Assembly (NCBI GenBank): GCA_002005505.1
Contig: KV908699.1
Location: 55,412-119,411, forward strand
Length of the DNA stretch: 64,000 bases
Direction: 5' to 3'
Origin: Botryococcus braunii
Lineage: Eukaryota > Chlorophyta > Trebouxiophyceae
The notes beneath the pieces are model-generated. The model saw only the letters and a list, made by a program, of their open reading frames with translations. It searched no databases and had not been told where the DNA came from. A program made the translations under genes and the position numbers. Shown here piece by piece: positions 53,710 to 63,974 of this stretch (positions within the stretch are counted from its first letter, which is position 1; each line of letters begins with the position of its first letter).

Positions 53710-54836
53710 CTGGCAAAGAAAGATTAAAAGGAAAACAAACTTGCTTACACTTTAAATAGATATTCCACAACCACCACATCCCAACAGCCAATACATCCAA
53801 TTGTCTCTCACTACTGGATCAACACAAGTGCCTTTCCAGCGAGACAATCCAGCAACCCGAAGTTCCACCCGATCGGTTTAACCCAAGACACTACAAACAA
53901 CTTCGTTGAAAGCAGAGAAATGGGCGTGAATTTCTGGAAACTTGCTGAAGCTTGCAAAAAGTTGTATGCGTATTATTCTCCTCGCTGCTGGCGGGAGCAG
54001 TGACCAGTATCGACACCAAACGGTGTCGCCGATACCATATTCTATTTTTTTATGTCAATTTGATCAAAAACAGTTTCAAGATTCCTGCATAGCAAGCGAC
54101 AGCTGAGTTAATGCAGGCAAAGGACGGTGCCAAACGGAAATACAGAGGTCCGACTTGAGGCACCGGAGACAGCAATCGAATGTCTATTACATATATCAAA
54201 CTATACAATAAAGCTCGAAACATCTAAACACACCTGCATAGCAAGCGACAGCTGAGTTAATGCAGGCAAAGGACGGTGCCAAACGGAAATACAGAGGTCC
54301 GACTTGAGGCACCGGAGACAGCAATCGAATGTCTGAGGATACGACTCTGTCTCTACCCCTTTATCAACCTAGAATCGTTGTTCCGTGCAAAAAAGATTCC
54401 TATTGACAGAATACTACTTGCCAGAATGCTATGTGCCGCGTCGATCGGCCCCGTCGATCAGCTCCGTCGACACTTATGGACAGAAATACTTCTACATTGA
54501 AGTTCTACAGTTGCATGTTCTGATACTTCTACATCGAACTTCTACAGTTGCATGTTCGTAGGAACCTTAGTTTATGGCCCTACAATAATGAACAGTTATC
54601 TTACTTTGCAAAATTTGAGTCTTTCCGTAAAATCCGGAGGTTCTTAGAGATACGGATATTTTAGGACGACAAAGGATGTTTCGGACTCTTGTTGATTCGG
54701 TCGATTTCGAAGTACGAGTCGATCGGACACGTACAATAAACAATTGGCTGGAAAGTGTACTTGTTTTTAAGTACGATGGGTTATTTTAGGAATGAGTCGA
54801 CGAGGCCGATCGACAAGGCGTAGAAGTATTTCTGTC
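53710..54836 (-). other. Element C leader and probable LTR region
   Basis: It contains a primer site (54026-54037) and beyond it a probable 5' LTR whose borders I cannot fix. A 102-bp direct repeat lies at 54084-54185 and 54233-54334. A tandem unit of about 36 bp (ACTTCTACA...CAGTTGCATGTTC) is at about 54487-54560, and an inverted pair ACAGAAATACTTCTAC lies at about 54480 and 54821-54836, the latter ending at the A2 LTR. Confidence 0.6.
54026..54037 (-). other. Element C primer binding site in a hairpin
   Basis: The minus strand reads TGGTATCGGCGA, identical to the chromovirus and relic sites. It lies in an imperfect inverted repeat (GTATCG..GACACC with GGTGTCGATAC, loop about 4 nt). Confidence 0.7.
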
Positions 54837-56211
54837 TGTTGTAGGTAATGACCTAGATCAGGTAATTACTTAGGGAGCATTACTGTTGGACTTATTCAGA
54901 GGTATTCTTCTGACTCATCCTAGGCAAAACAGTCGTGCATGCCAGGCTGCCCTGGACGGCACGACACTGTTGTGCCTCAGGTGTAAACTACTGCATATGT
55001 CTCCCAGCTAGTCCTAGGAACTTGGCTGTGAAGCGACATAATTCCTTGACAGACTTCAGTCTTCCTCACGTAACTTCACAAAGAGGTTAGGACAACTTTG
55101 CATTTACTCACACAGCATCGTGGCACTCAGTGGAATTTGTTTTTGGGACCTCGAATACGTATTCGAGGTCAGTCAAACTAGTTCTTAGGCAGCCACATCA
55201 GTGTGTTTAGTCAGGTACATAGTATGGGACCTTTAGTTTATTGTCTAGGACACATCATACGTATTGGATTACCAATTAGGGACCTTTTGGAGTGGAAAGT
55301 TATGAGGGACTCGACTTTTATCGAGTCCCATGGGCGCCAAACACGGTCAGGTATTTAATTGCTGGAGGCGACAGCCTCAGCATTCGTTTGGTTGGCCGAA
55401 TCCTGAACCACGGACTGGAAGTCCTGTCTGTTTGATGCAAATTGAAGCTTGCTCTTGCATATTTGATTTGTCTTTGAGACATTCGTACTTGTTTTTTGGT
55501 TGCCGCAACAGAAGGCGCTCCTGTCGAACCTGTATCAGTCGCGCCAAAGGGTACGTTGTTATTATGACAGAGGATAGAATAGCATTATGTATTTGATTTA
55601 CACCGTATTTGCAATGTTGCTCATTGCTCTGTCTAAATCGTAATGCTTGGGGCAATAGGTGTGTCGAGGTCTGACTTACGAAACCTCTACAGTGCATTGA
55701 CAAATCCTTTGCGGACTTACAGGTATTGAATGTATTTGCGATTTAATGAGATCATTCCTATGTGGTTAGATATTTTGTTGACTCTCGCAAAGCTGTGCTG
55801 TTTGGTCGTCAAGGGAACGAGTGTGCCGGACTCAGGTCCGGCACAGAACATATCTGAGACGATACTGTGAAACCAGTTGATGTGAGAAGCAATTCATCCG
55901 TATATGACAATGTGCCAGCAGGGCAAGCAGTAATGATGTCCCATGTAATCATTCGTTTGGTTGGCCGAATCCTGAGCCACGGACTGGAAGTCCTGTCTGT
56001 TTGATGCAAATTGAAGATTGCTCTTGCATATTTGATTTGTCTTTGAGACAGTCGTACTTGTTTTTTGGTTGCCGCAACAGAAGGCGCTCCTGTCGAACCT
56101 GTATCAGTCGCGCCAAAGGGTGTGTCGAGGTCTGACTTACGAAACCTCTACCGTGCATTGACAAATCCTTTGCGGATTTACAGGTGTTCTCTCTGCCCAT
56201 AACCTTTCACA
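54837..56211 (+). repeat. Copia A2 5' LTR (1375 bp)
   Basis: Complete TGTTGTAGG...TTTCACA, with the same internal duplication and extra inserts as A1. The 24-bp palindrome is at 55147-55170. Confidence 0.9.
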
Positions 56212-56226
56212 GGTTATGGGCCCACC
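56212..56226 (+). other. Copia A2 primer site, tRNA-Met anticodon arm
   Basis: GGTTATGGGCCCACC starts at the first base after the LTR and is complementary to the anticodon stem-loop of initiator tRNA-Met. Confidence 0.87.
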
Positions 56227-56362
56227 TGCCCATCGAGCTACGCCGAAGCCAAGGTTGCAGAGTACGAGGAATCCGCCTTGAATACCTGCTGCACGTCATA
56301 TCCAGAACGATTCATATCTGCAAAGTGACCCAGACTTGCAGAAACCCATAACCTTTCACATA

Positions 56363-57137
56363 ATGACCCAATCTGCGGAATCATCTCCAATGGACCAGCT
56401 GAACCAACAGCCTCCTGTAAGTCTGGGTGGTCAATCCACAGAACAGGAGAAGACAGCACTCCCAGTGGTTTCGATACTGACAGCCTTACTGCACGAGGAC
56501 ACAACAAAGCCATCAACAACAAATGTTAAGGTAGCCCATCCCTTATTAAAGGATGGGTGGAATTTCAAGTCCTGGCTTTATGATCTGACCACTGCAGCTA
56601 TCCACAAGGAGTGCACGGAGGCCTTTCAGAAACCCCTTCCTTTCACGAGAGCAAATGCTGCTGCCATGATGCTGATCACTGGCAGTGTCCCAGTGGAGTG
56701 GAGTCCTATGTTGACAATGAAGCCCTCTGCCTTTGATGCCCTGTTATACATAGCCAATAAGTTCACTGGAGGACACAAAAAGTCTGTTAACCGCCAGTGG
56801 CTACATACACTCAAAACAGAGCACATGACCAGGGAGGAGACGTTCGAGACATTTGTCATGAAAAAAATTCATACTTTTCTAGAACCTCCGGGACAACTCC
56901 CACTCCATTGACCCCGAAGATGTCACTAATGCTATTGTGGATTGTCTCCCCACTGAGCTAGCACAGTTCAAAGGAGCACTCTATGGGCATTGTTGCGGGC
57001 GCTCCTCAGAAGATGTGGTAAAAATCCTGCAGAGCCATGCCTATGGTGCTGGCTTCAATGACCAGCTCCCTCGATCTCTTCCCAAGGCAGCGGCAGTCCT
57101 CCCAAAGTCCCAGGACCCTGAGGCAGACCAGTCATAG
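56363..57137 (+). pseudogene. Copia A2 Gag with frameshift and TAG
   Basis: Starts MTQSAESSPMDQLNQ. The Gag domain includes LLKDGWNFKSWLYDLTTAA and LLYIANKFTGGHKKSVNRQW. A frameshift near 56885 separates the two halves, and a TAG at 57135-57137 (context TCA TAG CAA) precedes the CCHC knuckle CWECGSRVHISKEC. Both lesions are shared with A1. Confidence 0.85.
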
Positions 57138-57553
57138 CAAGACAGAAAGAGGTCACGAAAAGTCAGGTGCTGGGAGTGTGGGAGCCGTGTACACATCAGC
57201 AAGGAGTGCACAAAATGGAAAAAGGGTACTGGAGAGGAGCAAGCTGGCGACAGAAGTAAGCATTCACTGCCAAGTGTTCCCTCTGCATCCAACAGTACCC
57301 ATGTTCCATGTCCTAAAAACGCAGAAGCCGTTCTTATCTCACTGCCCAGTGTGACGTTTAATGTATTACAGAGTGGTGGGATAGGGCACTCGTGCGAGGA
57401 ATGGCTTGTGGACTCTGGGGCTACTGTCCACCTGGTTAATGACTTTGGTGTATTGCAGAACCCCACGGTGTACACAGAACCACGTCAACTGCAGTTGGCT
57501 ACATCAGAGTCTCATGGTTCCATCATTGCTAGTGGGAGTGTGTGTCTGGTGAA
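57138..57553 (+). pseudogene. Copia A2 zinc knuckle and protease start
   Basis: After the TAG the frame continues through the CCHC knuckle to the protease motif LVDSGATVHLVND and stops where chromovirus copy 2 is inserted, in SGSVCLVN. Confidence 0.85.
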
Positions 57554-58029
57554 TGTCGTAGAATGCACAAGTTAAGGAGAATTTCCAAGTTGTGAGAGAG
57601 AGAGAGACAAGGCCGGATGGCCGACAAGTTGGACGCTCTTTCCAATTACAAGTAACCCCCACCTCACGGAGCTTCCACTCCCTACTTGTGGTCTACTAAG
57701 CTTCCAAATTACCTGAGTGCGTGTCTTCCCGTGGCTTACGTCTCTATCCGTTCCTTCCCGTGGTTCGTGATCGTGTCTTCACGTTCCTCCAATGGTAGCG
57801 CACTAGTCCATCAAACCTCTACAATAGTATCTAGAAAATATCCTAGAATCCTACTATGAGAGTAACGTCCATAACTATCCAATGGAATTCGACGGCTAGG
57901 AAGCCAAGGCTAGACGCTAGGCACGTGCGTACTCGCGTTGCTCGTACGACATGTGCGCCACATGTGCGCCTAGGCTAGGGGGTAAGGGAAATGTCCAGAA
58001 ATGCCGGGAAATCCCTACATTCCATCACA
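57554..58029 (-). repeat. Chromovirus copy 2, 3' LTR
   Basis: 476 bp, the same ends as copy 1 with a handful of substitutions (for example near 57570, 57778 and 57810). Confidence 0.93.
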
Positions 58030-58047
58030 TCATCCCCCCCTTAATTC
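58030..58047 (-). other. Chromovirus copy 2 polypurine tract
   Basis: The minus strand reads AATTAAGGGGGGGGATGA next to the LTR. Confidence 0.85.
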
Positions 58048-59041
58048 CTGCATGTCCTCATGCAGCCACATACACACATACAGTAGACCACAATTATAAG
58101 GGAATGGTCGTCACCGAACGGCCCATCCACCAGCGCCGTTAGACCCTTGCCGAATGGGTTACATTAGGGTCCCCGCCTCCAAGTTATTCCCCTATCATCC
58201 CAAGCAATTGACTAAAGCGTCCATTTTTTTTTTTGTTTTTTTTTAATTTATTTATTAGGTGTGCTTTATTTTAGTCCTAAGTACAATACTGTACGATACG
58301 ATACGACACGGTACTATAATTACGATAAATTACGATAAATTACGGCGAACTACGACGAACGTTCGCCTTATTCCTTTCGAACTATCCAAGTCCGCCTTTA
58401 TTGACACATCCATATTTATTATTTATTAAAACAATACAATGCTTGTGACACAACCGATAAACAATCCGAACAAGATAAATATGACACAGGTGTAGCTCAG
58501 TCCACAATGCTTTCCTAAAGTGGCTATCCATACAACACAGTTTCTTTATGATACATTGTCCATACTGTACACATACTGTACACATAAGGTACACATATAG
58601 TACATAGAAAGAAATCCATCCCAAGATGCCAAGTAGTCCATATCCAAGGGTTCCAAGTAGCCCATAGCCAAGGGTTCCAAGTAGCCCATAGCCAAGGGTT
58701 CCAAGTAGCCCATAGCCAAGGGTTCCAAGTAGCCCATAGCCAAGGGTTCCAAGTCACTTCTGTACTTCAAGCCCACGTCCCAAGTGCTAGTTAAGCAGAC
58801 TGCGGTTGCGCGCCATGTGTACTTCAATTCCTATCCCTGAATGCAGAACCCCGAGTTCAATGCATCGAAGCGGTATGAGGCCTCATGCCACACATACCGA
58901 GGTAGGCAACCTACCCCGTCCCTTGTCCCAAAGTACACAAGATATACAGTCCCTACCATAGGTCCCGTCCCATGTATTCCCAGACACCAGGTGGGAACTC
59001 CACAAGTGGAATGAGGGGGACAACCGTCCGGAGGGGCCCGT
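58048..59041 (-). other. Chromovirus copy 2, 3' non-coding region with 24-bp minisatellite
   Basis: Same region as in copy 1, but the 24-bp unit (CCAAGTAGCCCATAGCC...) is present five times at 58629-58748. A T-rich run occurs at 58225-58243. Confidence 0.85.
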
Positions 59042-62000
59042 TCAAGGGAAGGTGTCGCGCAGCGCCACCTGGTCCCAAATGGGCGGGGCGAGCCCCTGGA
59101 GTCTATGATAGGTATTAACCAGCCCGGGATGGGTCTCGAATGCCTCCTGAGATTCCCATGAGTTCTCTGTGGCCCCATGGCCTGCCCACTTTACAAGGTA
59201 CTCGAGAAAGGGTGTGCCATCCTCAAAATGGTAGGAGAACCCATCCTTGTCGTGCAACAGCCGGTGATCGACTAGTGCATCCACTACCCACTCCAGGTGA
59301 GTGGTGCCATCCGCTTTGGTGATGACTTTTGGGGGGCAGTATCCACGCGACTGCGCCTCCTCACGTGTCCAGTATGGCTTCAAATAGCAGACATTTATGC
59401 GGGGGTGGATGTCCAACCGGTCCGGAAGATCCAGTGTGACGAAGTTAACGTTGTCGGGCGTGACCGCCATGACCCTGAAGGGTCCCACGTGCCTGGGTTG
59501 CAGCTTGCTGAATCTGTTTGAAGTTAGCGTGGGGGCCGCACGGGTTGAAAGGAGGACATAGTCCCCTTCCTGGTAGATGGCCTCCCTCCTATGCCGGTTG
59601 GCATAGGCCGTCTGACGGTCTTGAGCTACACGCAAACACTTCCTTGCAAGGGTGATTTTGTCTTGCATTTTTCTCATGAAGAGATCAGCCCTATCCACCT
59701 TAGTGCCCTCCATGTGTCCCACCGCAAACGGTATATTTGGATCTTGCCCATATGTTAACCTGAAGGGTGTGGAGTTTAGGGAAGTTTGCCAAGAGTTGTT
59801 GTAGGCAAATTCCGCCACTGAAAGGTAATCCTCCCACTCCCTTGGGTTATCCTTGACATAGTGTTTCAAAAAATCTTCCAAGATCCTATTCACCCGTTCC
59901 GTTTGACCATCTGACTGAGGATGATATGCCGTAGTTCGAGCCGGCTTGCACCCCGTCAGACTTAGAAGTGTGTTCATGAAATTATTCACAAACCGAGGAT
60001 CTCGGTCCGAAACAATTTCTTCAGGGAAACCGTGATACTTCCATACTTTATCCCTCATCAGAACAGCAACTTCATAAGCATCTGCATTGGTAGTGGTAGG
60101 GGCAAAGTGGGCACATTTGCTCAACCTGTCAACCACTACCCATATTGCGTTATGCCCGTGTTTGCTTTTAGGCAGTCCCGTGATGAAATCTATTGAGATG
60201 CTTTGCCATTTCCTTGTGGGGATTTGTAAAGGGTGTAAGAGTCCTGCGGGTAACTGGTTTGAGGCCTTCACCCGCTGGCATGAATCACAATACTTCACAT
60301 ACTCCCGCACATCCTCCGCCATTCCCGGCCACCACCAGTCCCGCTTCACTAGATCATACATCTTCGCAAAGCCTGGATGACCAACAGAAGGAGGTTCATG
60401 CAAAGCTTTCAATATGTCCTGCCGCAGATTCCTAGCAACTGGACCTTCCTTATCCCGGACTTCATAAAATGCAGGCACATATTTTCTTCCCTCCCTTCCA
60501 AAGTCCCAAACCCCGTCCGTAAAGTGGACTTTTCTCCTATTTGTCCTTGTTCCCAACCACGAATCATGTGCGTAAGCACCCTTCAACAATTCCAAGAAGG
60601 TGTCACACCCGTCAGACCCGAGGGTGATGGAGCCCGAGCGTGCCCTCCCGTCCCCATCCATCGAGGTTGCATTGGTCCCCTTCCCGGGGTTGGGCTCCGT
60701 GGAGACGTTGCGCTGCTGTTGTCCCTGGAGCTGTCCCTGGAGGACTGGGTTCCTGGACAACGCATCCGCAACGTTAGTCTTTCCAGGCTCCCAAACCCAA
60801 AGAATGTTGAACTCCTGCAACTTCTCAGCCCACCGTGCCCTCCGAGGGCTTAAACCAACCTGTTGCTGAAGAAAAGTGTTACACTTATGGTCTGTGGTGA
60901 CAGTGACTTGTTTCCCTAGGACATAACATCTCCATTCCGTCAAGGCATACACTACAGCAAGTAACTCCCTCTCAGTTGCAGAATAGTTCCTTTCTGCACT
61001 ATTGAGCTTCTTACTGTAATAAGCAATGACTCGACCTTCCTGCAATAGTACAGCGCCAACCCCAAAATCACTCGCATCACAAATTACCTGGAAGGGTTTA
61101 CGAAGGTCTGGCAGTGATAGTATGGGTGCCTGTATTAATGCATCCTTGAGAGCCGCAAGGGCCTCATCTTGCTCCTTTCCCCAAGTCCAAGAACTTTTGC
61201 TACTGGACAGTTTAGTCAAAGGTGCAGCAAGTGAGCTGAACCCCTGAATAAATTTTCGAAAATAATTTGCAAGCCCCAAAAATCTACGCACGTCGGTGAC
61301 GTTTTGGGGTGTGGGCCAATCCTTGACTACCTCCACCTTTTGGGGGTCCACTTTCAGTCCATCCTTGCCAATGATATGCCCGAGGTATTTGAGTTCTGAG
61401 CATAAGAATTCACATTTGGCAAGTTTTGCAAACAATTCCTTTTCCCGAAGGCGTTGGAACACCTTCCGAAGATGAGCATAATGCTCCTCTTCATCCCGAC
61501 TGAAAATTAGAACATCGTCAAGGTACACTACCACAAACCCTTCCCTTATGAAATCATGAAAGATTTCATTCATTAGGCGTTGAAAGGTAGCGGGGGCGTT
61601 GGTGAGTCCAAAAGGAAGCACTAAGAACTCATACAGCCCAAAGGGTGTACGAAACGCTGTTTTAGGAATGTCTTCCTCCTTTAGCCTTACTTGATGATAA
61701 CCACTGAGGAGGTCCAGACTAGAGAAAATCTTAGCACCTTTAAGTTTATCAAGCAAGTCGTCTATGCGAGGGAGAGGGTACCTATCATGAATGGTGATTT
61801 TATTTAATGCCCTGTAGTCTATAACCATTCGGTATGTGCCCTCCTTCTTCCTCACAAACAAGACCGGTGAAGCATATGGTGAACATGAGGGGCGTATGTG
61901 TCCCTTAGAAAGTAGTTCATCCACAGTTCGCTCACATTCCTCAGTTTCTTCCACGGACAAGCGGTAAGCAGGACGGTTTGGAGGAGTTATTCCTTCCTGC

Positions 62001-62239
62001 ACATTAATAGTGTGATAGACTTGTCGGTGTGGGGGTAGTCCTGGTAGCCCATTTGGAAAAATGTCCTTGTACTCCCGGAGCAAGTGTGCTAGCCGCTCAG
62101 GCTTTTTAGCACAAATTTCCTCTAGAGGGTCCGAAGGCTTACCCGTGGTGACCTCGGATTCTCCCTCTTCCTCTTCCTTTTCCTCTTCCCTTTCCTCTTC
62201 CTCTTCCACTTCCTTCTCCACTTCTAGGCAACTCTCCAT
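59042..62239 (-). CDS. pol: Chromovirus copy 2 Pol: RT, RNase H, integrase, chromodomain
   Basis: 1065 residues, uninterrupted, with about six amino-acid differences from copy 1 by eye (for example IDFITG for MDFITG, NPREWED for NPKEWED, TENSWE for TEDSWE). YLDD, the HHCC finger, DD35E and the chromodomain are all preserved, so both copies could encode active enzymes. Confidence 0.95.
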   Translation of the reverse strand: MESCLEVEKEVEEEEEREEEKEEEEGESEVTTGKPSDPLEEICAKKPERLAHLLREYKDIFPNGLPGLPPHRQVYHTINVQEGITPPNRPAYRLSVEETEECERTVDELLSKGHIRPSCSPYASPVLFVRKKEGTYRMVIDYRALNKITIHDRYPLPRIDDLLDKLKGAKIFSSLDLLSGYHQVRLKEEDIPKTAFRTPFGLYEFLVLPFGLTNAPATFQRLMNEIFHDFIREGFVVVYLDDVLIFSRDEEEHYAHLRKVFQRLREKELFAKLAKCEFLCSELKYLGHIIGKDGLKVDPQKVEVVKDWPTPQNVTDVRRFLGLANYFRKFIQGFSSLAAPLTKLSSSKSSWTWGKEQDEALAALKDALIQAPILSLPDLRKPFQVICDASDFGVGAVLLQEGRVIAYYSKKLNSAERNYSATERELLAVVYALTEWRCYVLGKQVTVTTDHKCNTFLQQQVGLSPRRARWAEKLQEFNILWVWEPGKTNVADALSRNPVLQGQLQGQQQRNVSTEPNPGKGTNATSMDGDGRARSGSITLGSDGCDTFLELLKGAYAHDSWLGTRTNRRKVHFTDGVWDFGREGRKYVPAFYEVRDKEGPVARNLRQDILKALHEPPSVGHPGFAKMYDLVKRDWWWPGMAEDVREYVKYCDSCQRVKASNQLPAGLLHPLQIPTRKWQSISIDFITGLPKSKHGHNAIWVVVDRLSKCAHFAPTTTNADAYEVAVLMRDKVWKYHGFPEEIVSDRDPRFVNNFMNTLLSLTGCKPARTTAYHPQSDGQTERVNRILEDFLKHYVKDNPREWEDYLSVAEFAYNNSWQTSLNSTPFRLTYGQDPNIPFAVGHMEGTKVDRADLFMRKMQDKITLARKCLRVAQDRQTAYANRHRREAIYQEGDYVLLSTRAAPTLTSNRFSKLQPRHVGPFRVMAVTPDNVNFVTLDLPDRLDIHPRINVCYLKPYWTREEAQSRGYCPPKVITKADGTTHLEWVVDALVDHRLLHDKDGFSYHFEDGTPFLEYLVKWAGHGATENSWESQEAFETHPGLVNTYHRLQGLAPPIWDQVALRDTFP

Positions 62240-63200
62240 ATCCGGGCCGTGCCCGAGGTATCCCCCGGCGCAGAGTTGTGTAAGGAAGTCCCGGATGACT
62301 CCGTCGAGGGGTCGTCCATATCCACCAAAGGTGGCATCTCTTCCTGTTCATCCCAACCAACATGTTCATCCTTGGCCATGACATTGAACAAGCAGGTTTT
62401 CCAATGATCCCGTTTCCCTTTCCTGGTGTTTCCTAATTTGATTCCCCATCCCAACTTCTTTCCCAAGCCTTTTCCATGTTTGTTTAACAAGACCCATTTG
62501 TTATTGTGTCTAATATGAGCCTTGCCAGCTCTCACATTAACATTAGCATGTCGTGGTGCTAGCCAATCCTGTCCCAAAATAATGTCAATTCCTTCCATTA
62601 TTGAGTCACACACAAGAAAGGAGTGTCTCGTAATGATAGATGGAGCAAACCGGACACTCAAATCCACTTTCCCATTTGTGTGTGTTACTGTCCCATCAGC
62701 AAGTGTGACGGGTGAAGTCCTCTTGTTATACCTCAAACCTTGCAAAACTTTTTCCCGGACAAAAGAGTGTGTGGCCCCGGTGTCCATTAAAGCTTTACAT
62801 TGTTGTCCCCTTGCCATGACAGGAAATGTGAGGTTAAGAGGTGCAGCACTTGACGTTGAACCCAACTGACAAGATGCTTTGGGTGCTGCATAAGCTAAAA
62901 CAAAGGAAAAAGGAAATGTACATTGCTGTCCTTGAAAAGAAAAGCATTCCCCTTTTGAGCCCCTAGCAAGAATTTTCAGGTTTGCGCGAGAGCGTAACCG
63001 CAAAAGAAACTCCTACTTTTCCACACCTTCTGGCCTATCACAAAGCATGCACTGACTTGTGAGTTTTCTTTTCGTTCAGCAAGAAAAGATTCAATACAAG
63101 TCTCAGCTTTGTGTTTGCCAGGAACAATCAGAGGTGTATTCCAACTTCCCAAGGACTTCTGAACAAGAAAAGTTAAATATGAAAAACAAATTTCATTCAT
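62224..63200 (-). CDS. Chromovirus copy 2 protease region
   Basis: MNEICFSYL at 63200 is the equivalent of the copy 1 start. A one-base T loss near 63003 splits it into two overlapping frames; the 63003-62224 frame carries [10 protein letters not shown] and ILGQDWL. A base missing near 62248 (CCGGGCC for CCGGGGCC) puts the Glu-rich linker and pol in the next frame. Homopolymer errors are likely. Confidence 0.8.
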
Positions 63201-63933
63201 GACTAATCTTGTTTAGGCCCTTGCCCTTCCCTTTCCCTTTCCAATGTTTTCCCTTGTTAAATCCCTTAGGCCCAATGTGTGAGGGAGGTGAAACACCTTG
63301 CAGTGGTGCTGCCACTGGTTGATTGTTTCCTTGCCTCGGATAGAATCCAGGCTGAAAATTTGATGGGGTGTGCCCACTAGCTTGAGCTTTGGCAGCTAGA
63401 TATTGCTTTTTAGCAACACACTGCCATGACTCGTGGCCTAGTTTATGACAAAAATAGCATTCCCTATCCTTTGGAATAGAGGTTCTAGAATCAATTTTTC
63501 TCCCGGACCCAAAAGGGGGTGCTCCCAAACCCAAGGAAGGTGGGGGGCTGTTTCCAATGCTGCCACTGAGGCTGGTGTAGACCCTCTTCCTCTTGGGTCC
63601 CTGTGCATCCACATATGTGCTTTTGAGACTTGCCTCATATTTAACAACATAAGTGCAAATGTCTTCCAGATCAGTGAAAGGACTGCCTGTTGCAGGGTTC
63701 ACAGTGCATGCAAGTTTGAGAGGAGTATTAAGACCCTTGGTAAAAAGATGTAACTGGTCTTGCATGGCTATTTGATAGTCAACCTCTACATCTGCTAAGA
63801 GAGACATAAATCTTTCAATATATCTCTCGACAGTCTCATTTCCTTGAAAGACTTTGTCTAATTTTGCCCTGGCAATGGCCACTGTGTCTGTGGAATCATA
63901 TCTTTTAACCATAAAAGTTTTAAAATCCTCCAT
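63193..63933 (-). CDS. gag: Chromovirus copy 2 Gag, N-terminus missing
   Basis: It begins inside Gag at the DFKTFMVKRYDSTDTVAIAR segment and includes the zinc knuckle and basic tail. Small deletions occur in the Pro-rich part (near 63525-63580). A missing C near 63219 makes the tail read into LNKISHE and end overlapping the protease ATG. Confidence 0.85.
   Translation of the reverse strand: MEDFKTFMVKRYDSTDTVAIARAKLDKVFQGNETVERYIERFMSLLADVEVDYQIAMQDQLHLFTKGLNTPLKLACTVNPATGSPFTDLEDICTYVVKYEASLKSTYVDAQGPKRKRVYTSLSGSIGNSPPPSLGLGAPPFGSGRKIDSRTSIPKDRECYFCHKLGHESWQCVAKKQYLAAKAQASGHTPSNFQPGFYPRQGNNQPVAAPLQGVSPPSHIGPKGFNKGKHWKGKGKGKGLNKISHE

Positions 63934-63937
<4 letters not shown>

Positions 63938-63974
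<37 letters not shown>
63938..63974 (+). repeat. T37 homopolymer at the broken end of chromovirus copy 2
   Basis: 37 T, then CTTTTCATTG and unrelated sequence, replacing the expected gag continuation. It could be an insertion, a deletion junction or a false join. Confidence 0.85.

Larger units (their letters stand above)
49827..56490. repeat. Large inverted repeat of copia A1/A2 5' ends
   Basis: Arms 49827-51458 and 54860-56490 are inverted copies with only scattered differences; the spacer (51459-54859) is copia-like element C plus the first LTR bases of A2. Including the part of A1 displaced by element B, homology extends on through gag to 57553 on the right. Confidence 0.85.
54837..57553 (+). 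mobile_element. Copia family A, copy A2, cut by chromovirus copy 2
   Basis: Plus-strand element with an enlarged 5' LTR (54837-56211), primer site, gag and the start of protease. At 57553 the sequence passes directly into an LTR of chromovirus copy 2 (left target word GTGAA), so the remainder lies beyond the window. Left flank CTGTC. Confidence 0.88.
57554..63937 (-). mobile_element. Ty3/gypsy chromovirus copy 2, 5' end missing at window edge
   Basis: Minus-strand copy with its 3' LTR at 57554-58029, polypurine tract, 3' non-coding region, intact pol (62239-59042), protease (about 63003-62224) and gag up to 63933. It has a single gag-pol interior with no duplication, supporting the view that the duplicated interior of copy 1 is artefactual. 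Beyond 63937 the sequence turns into a T-run and unrelated bases. Confidence 0.93.
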
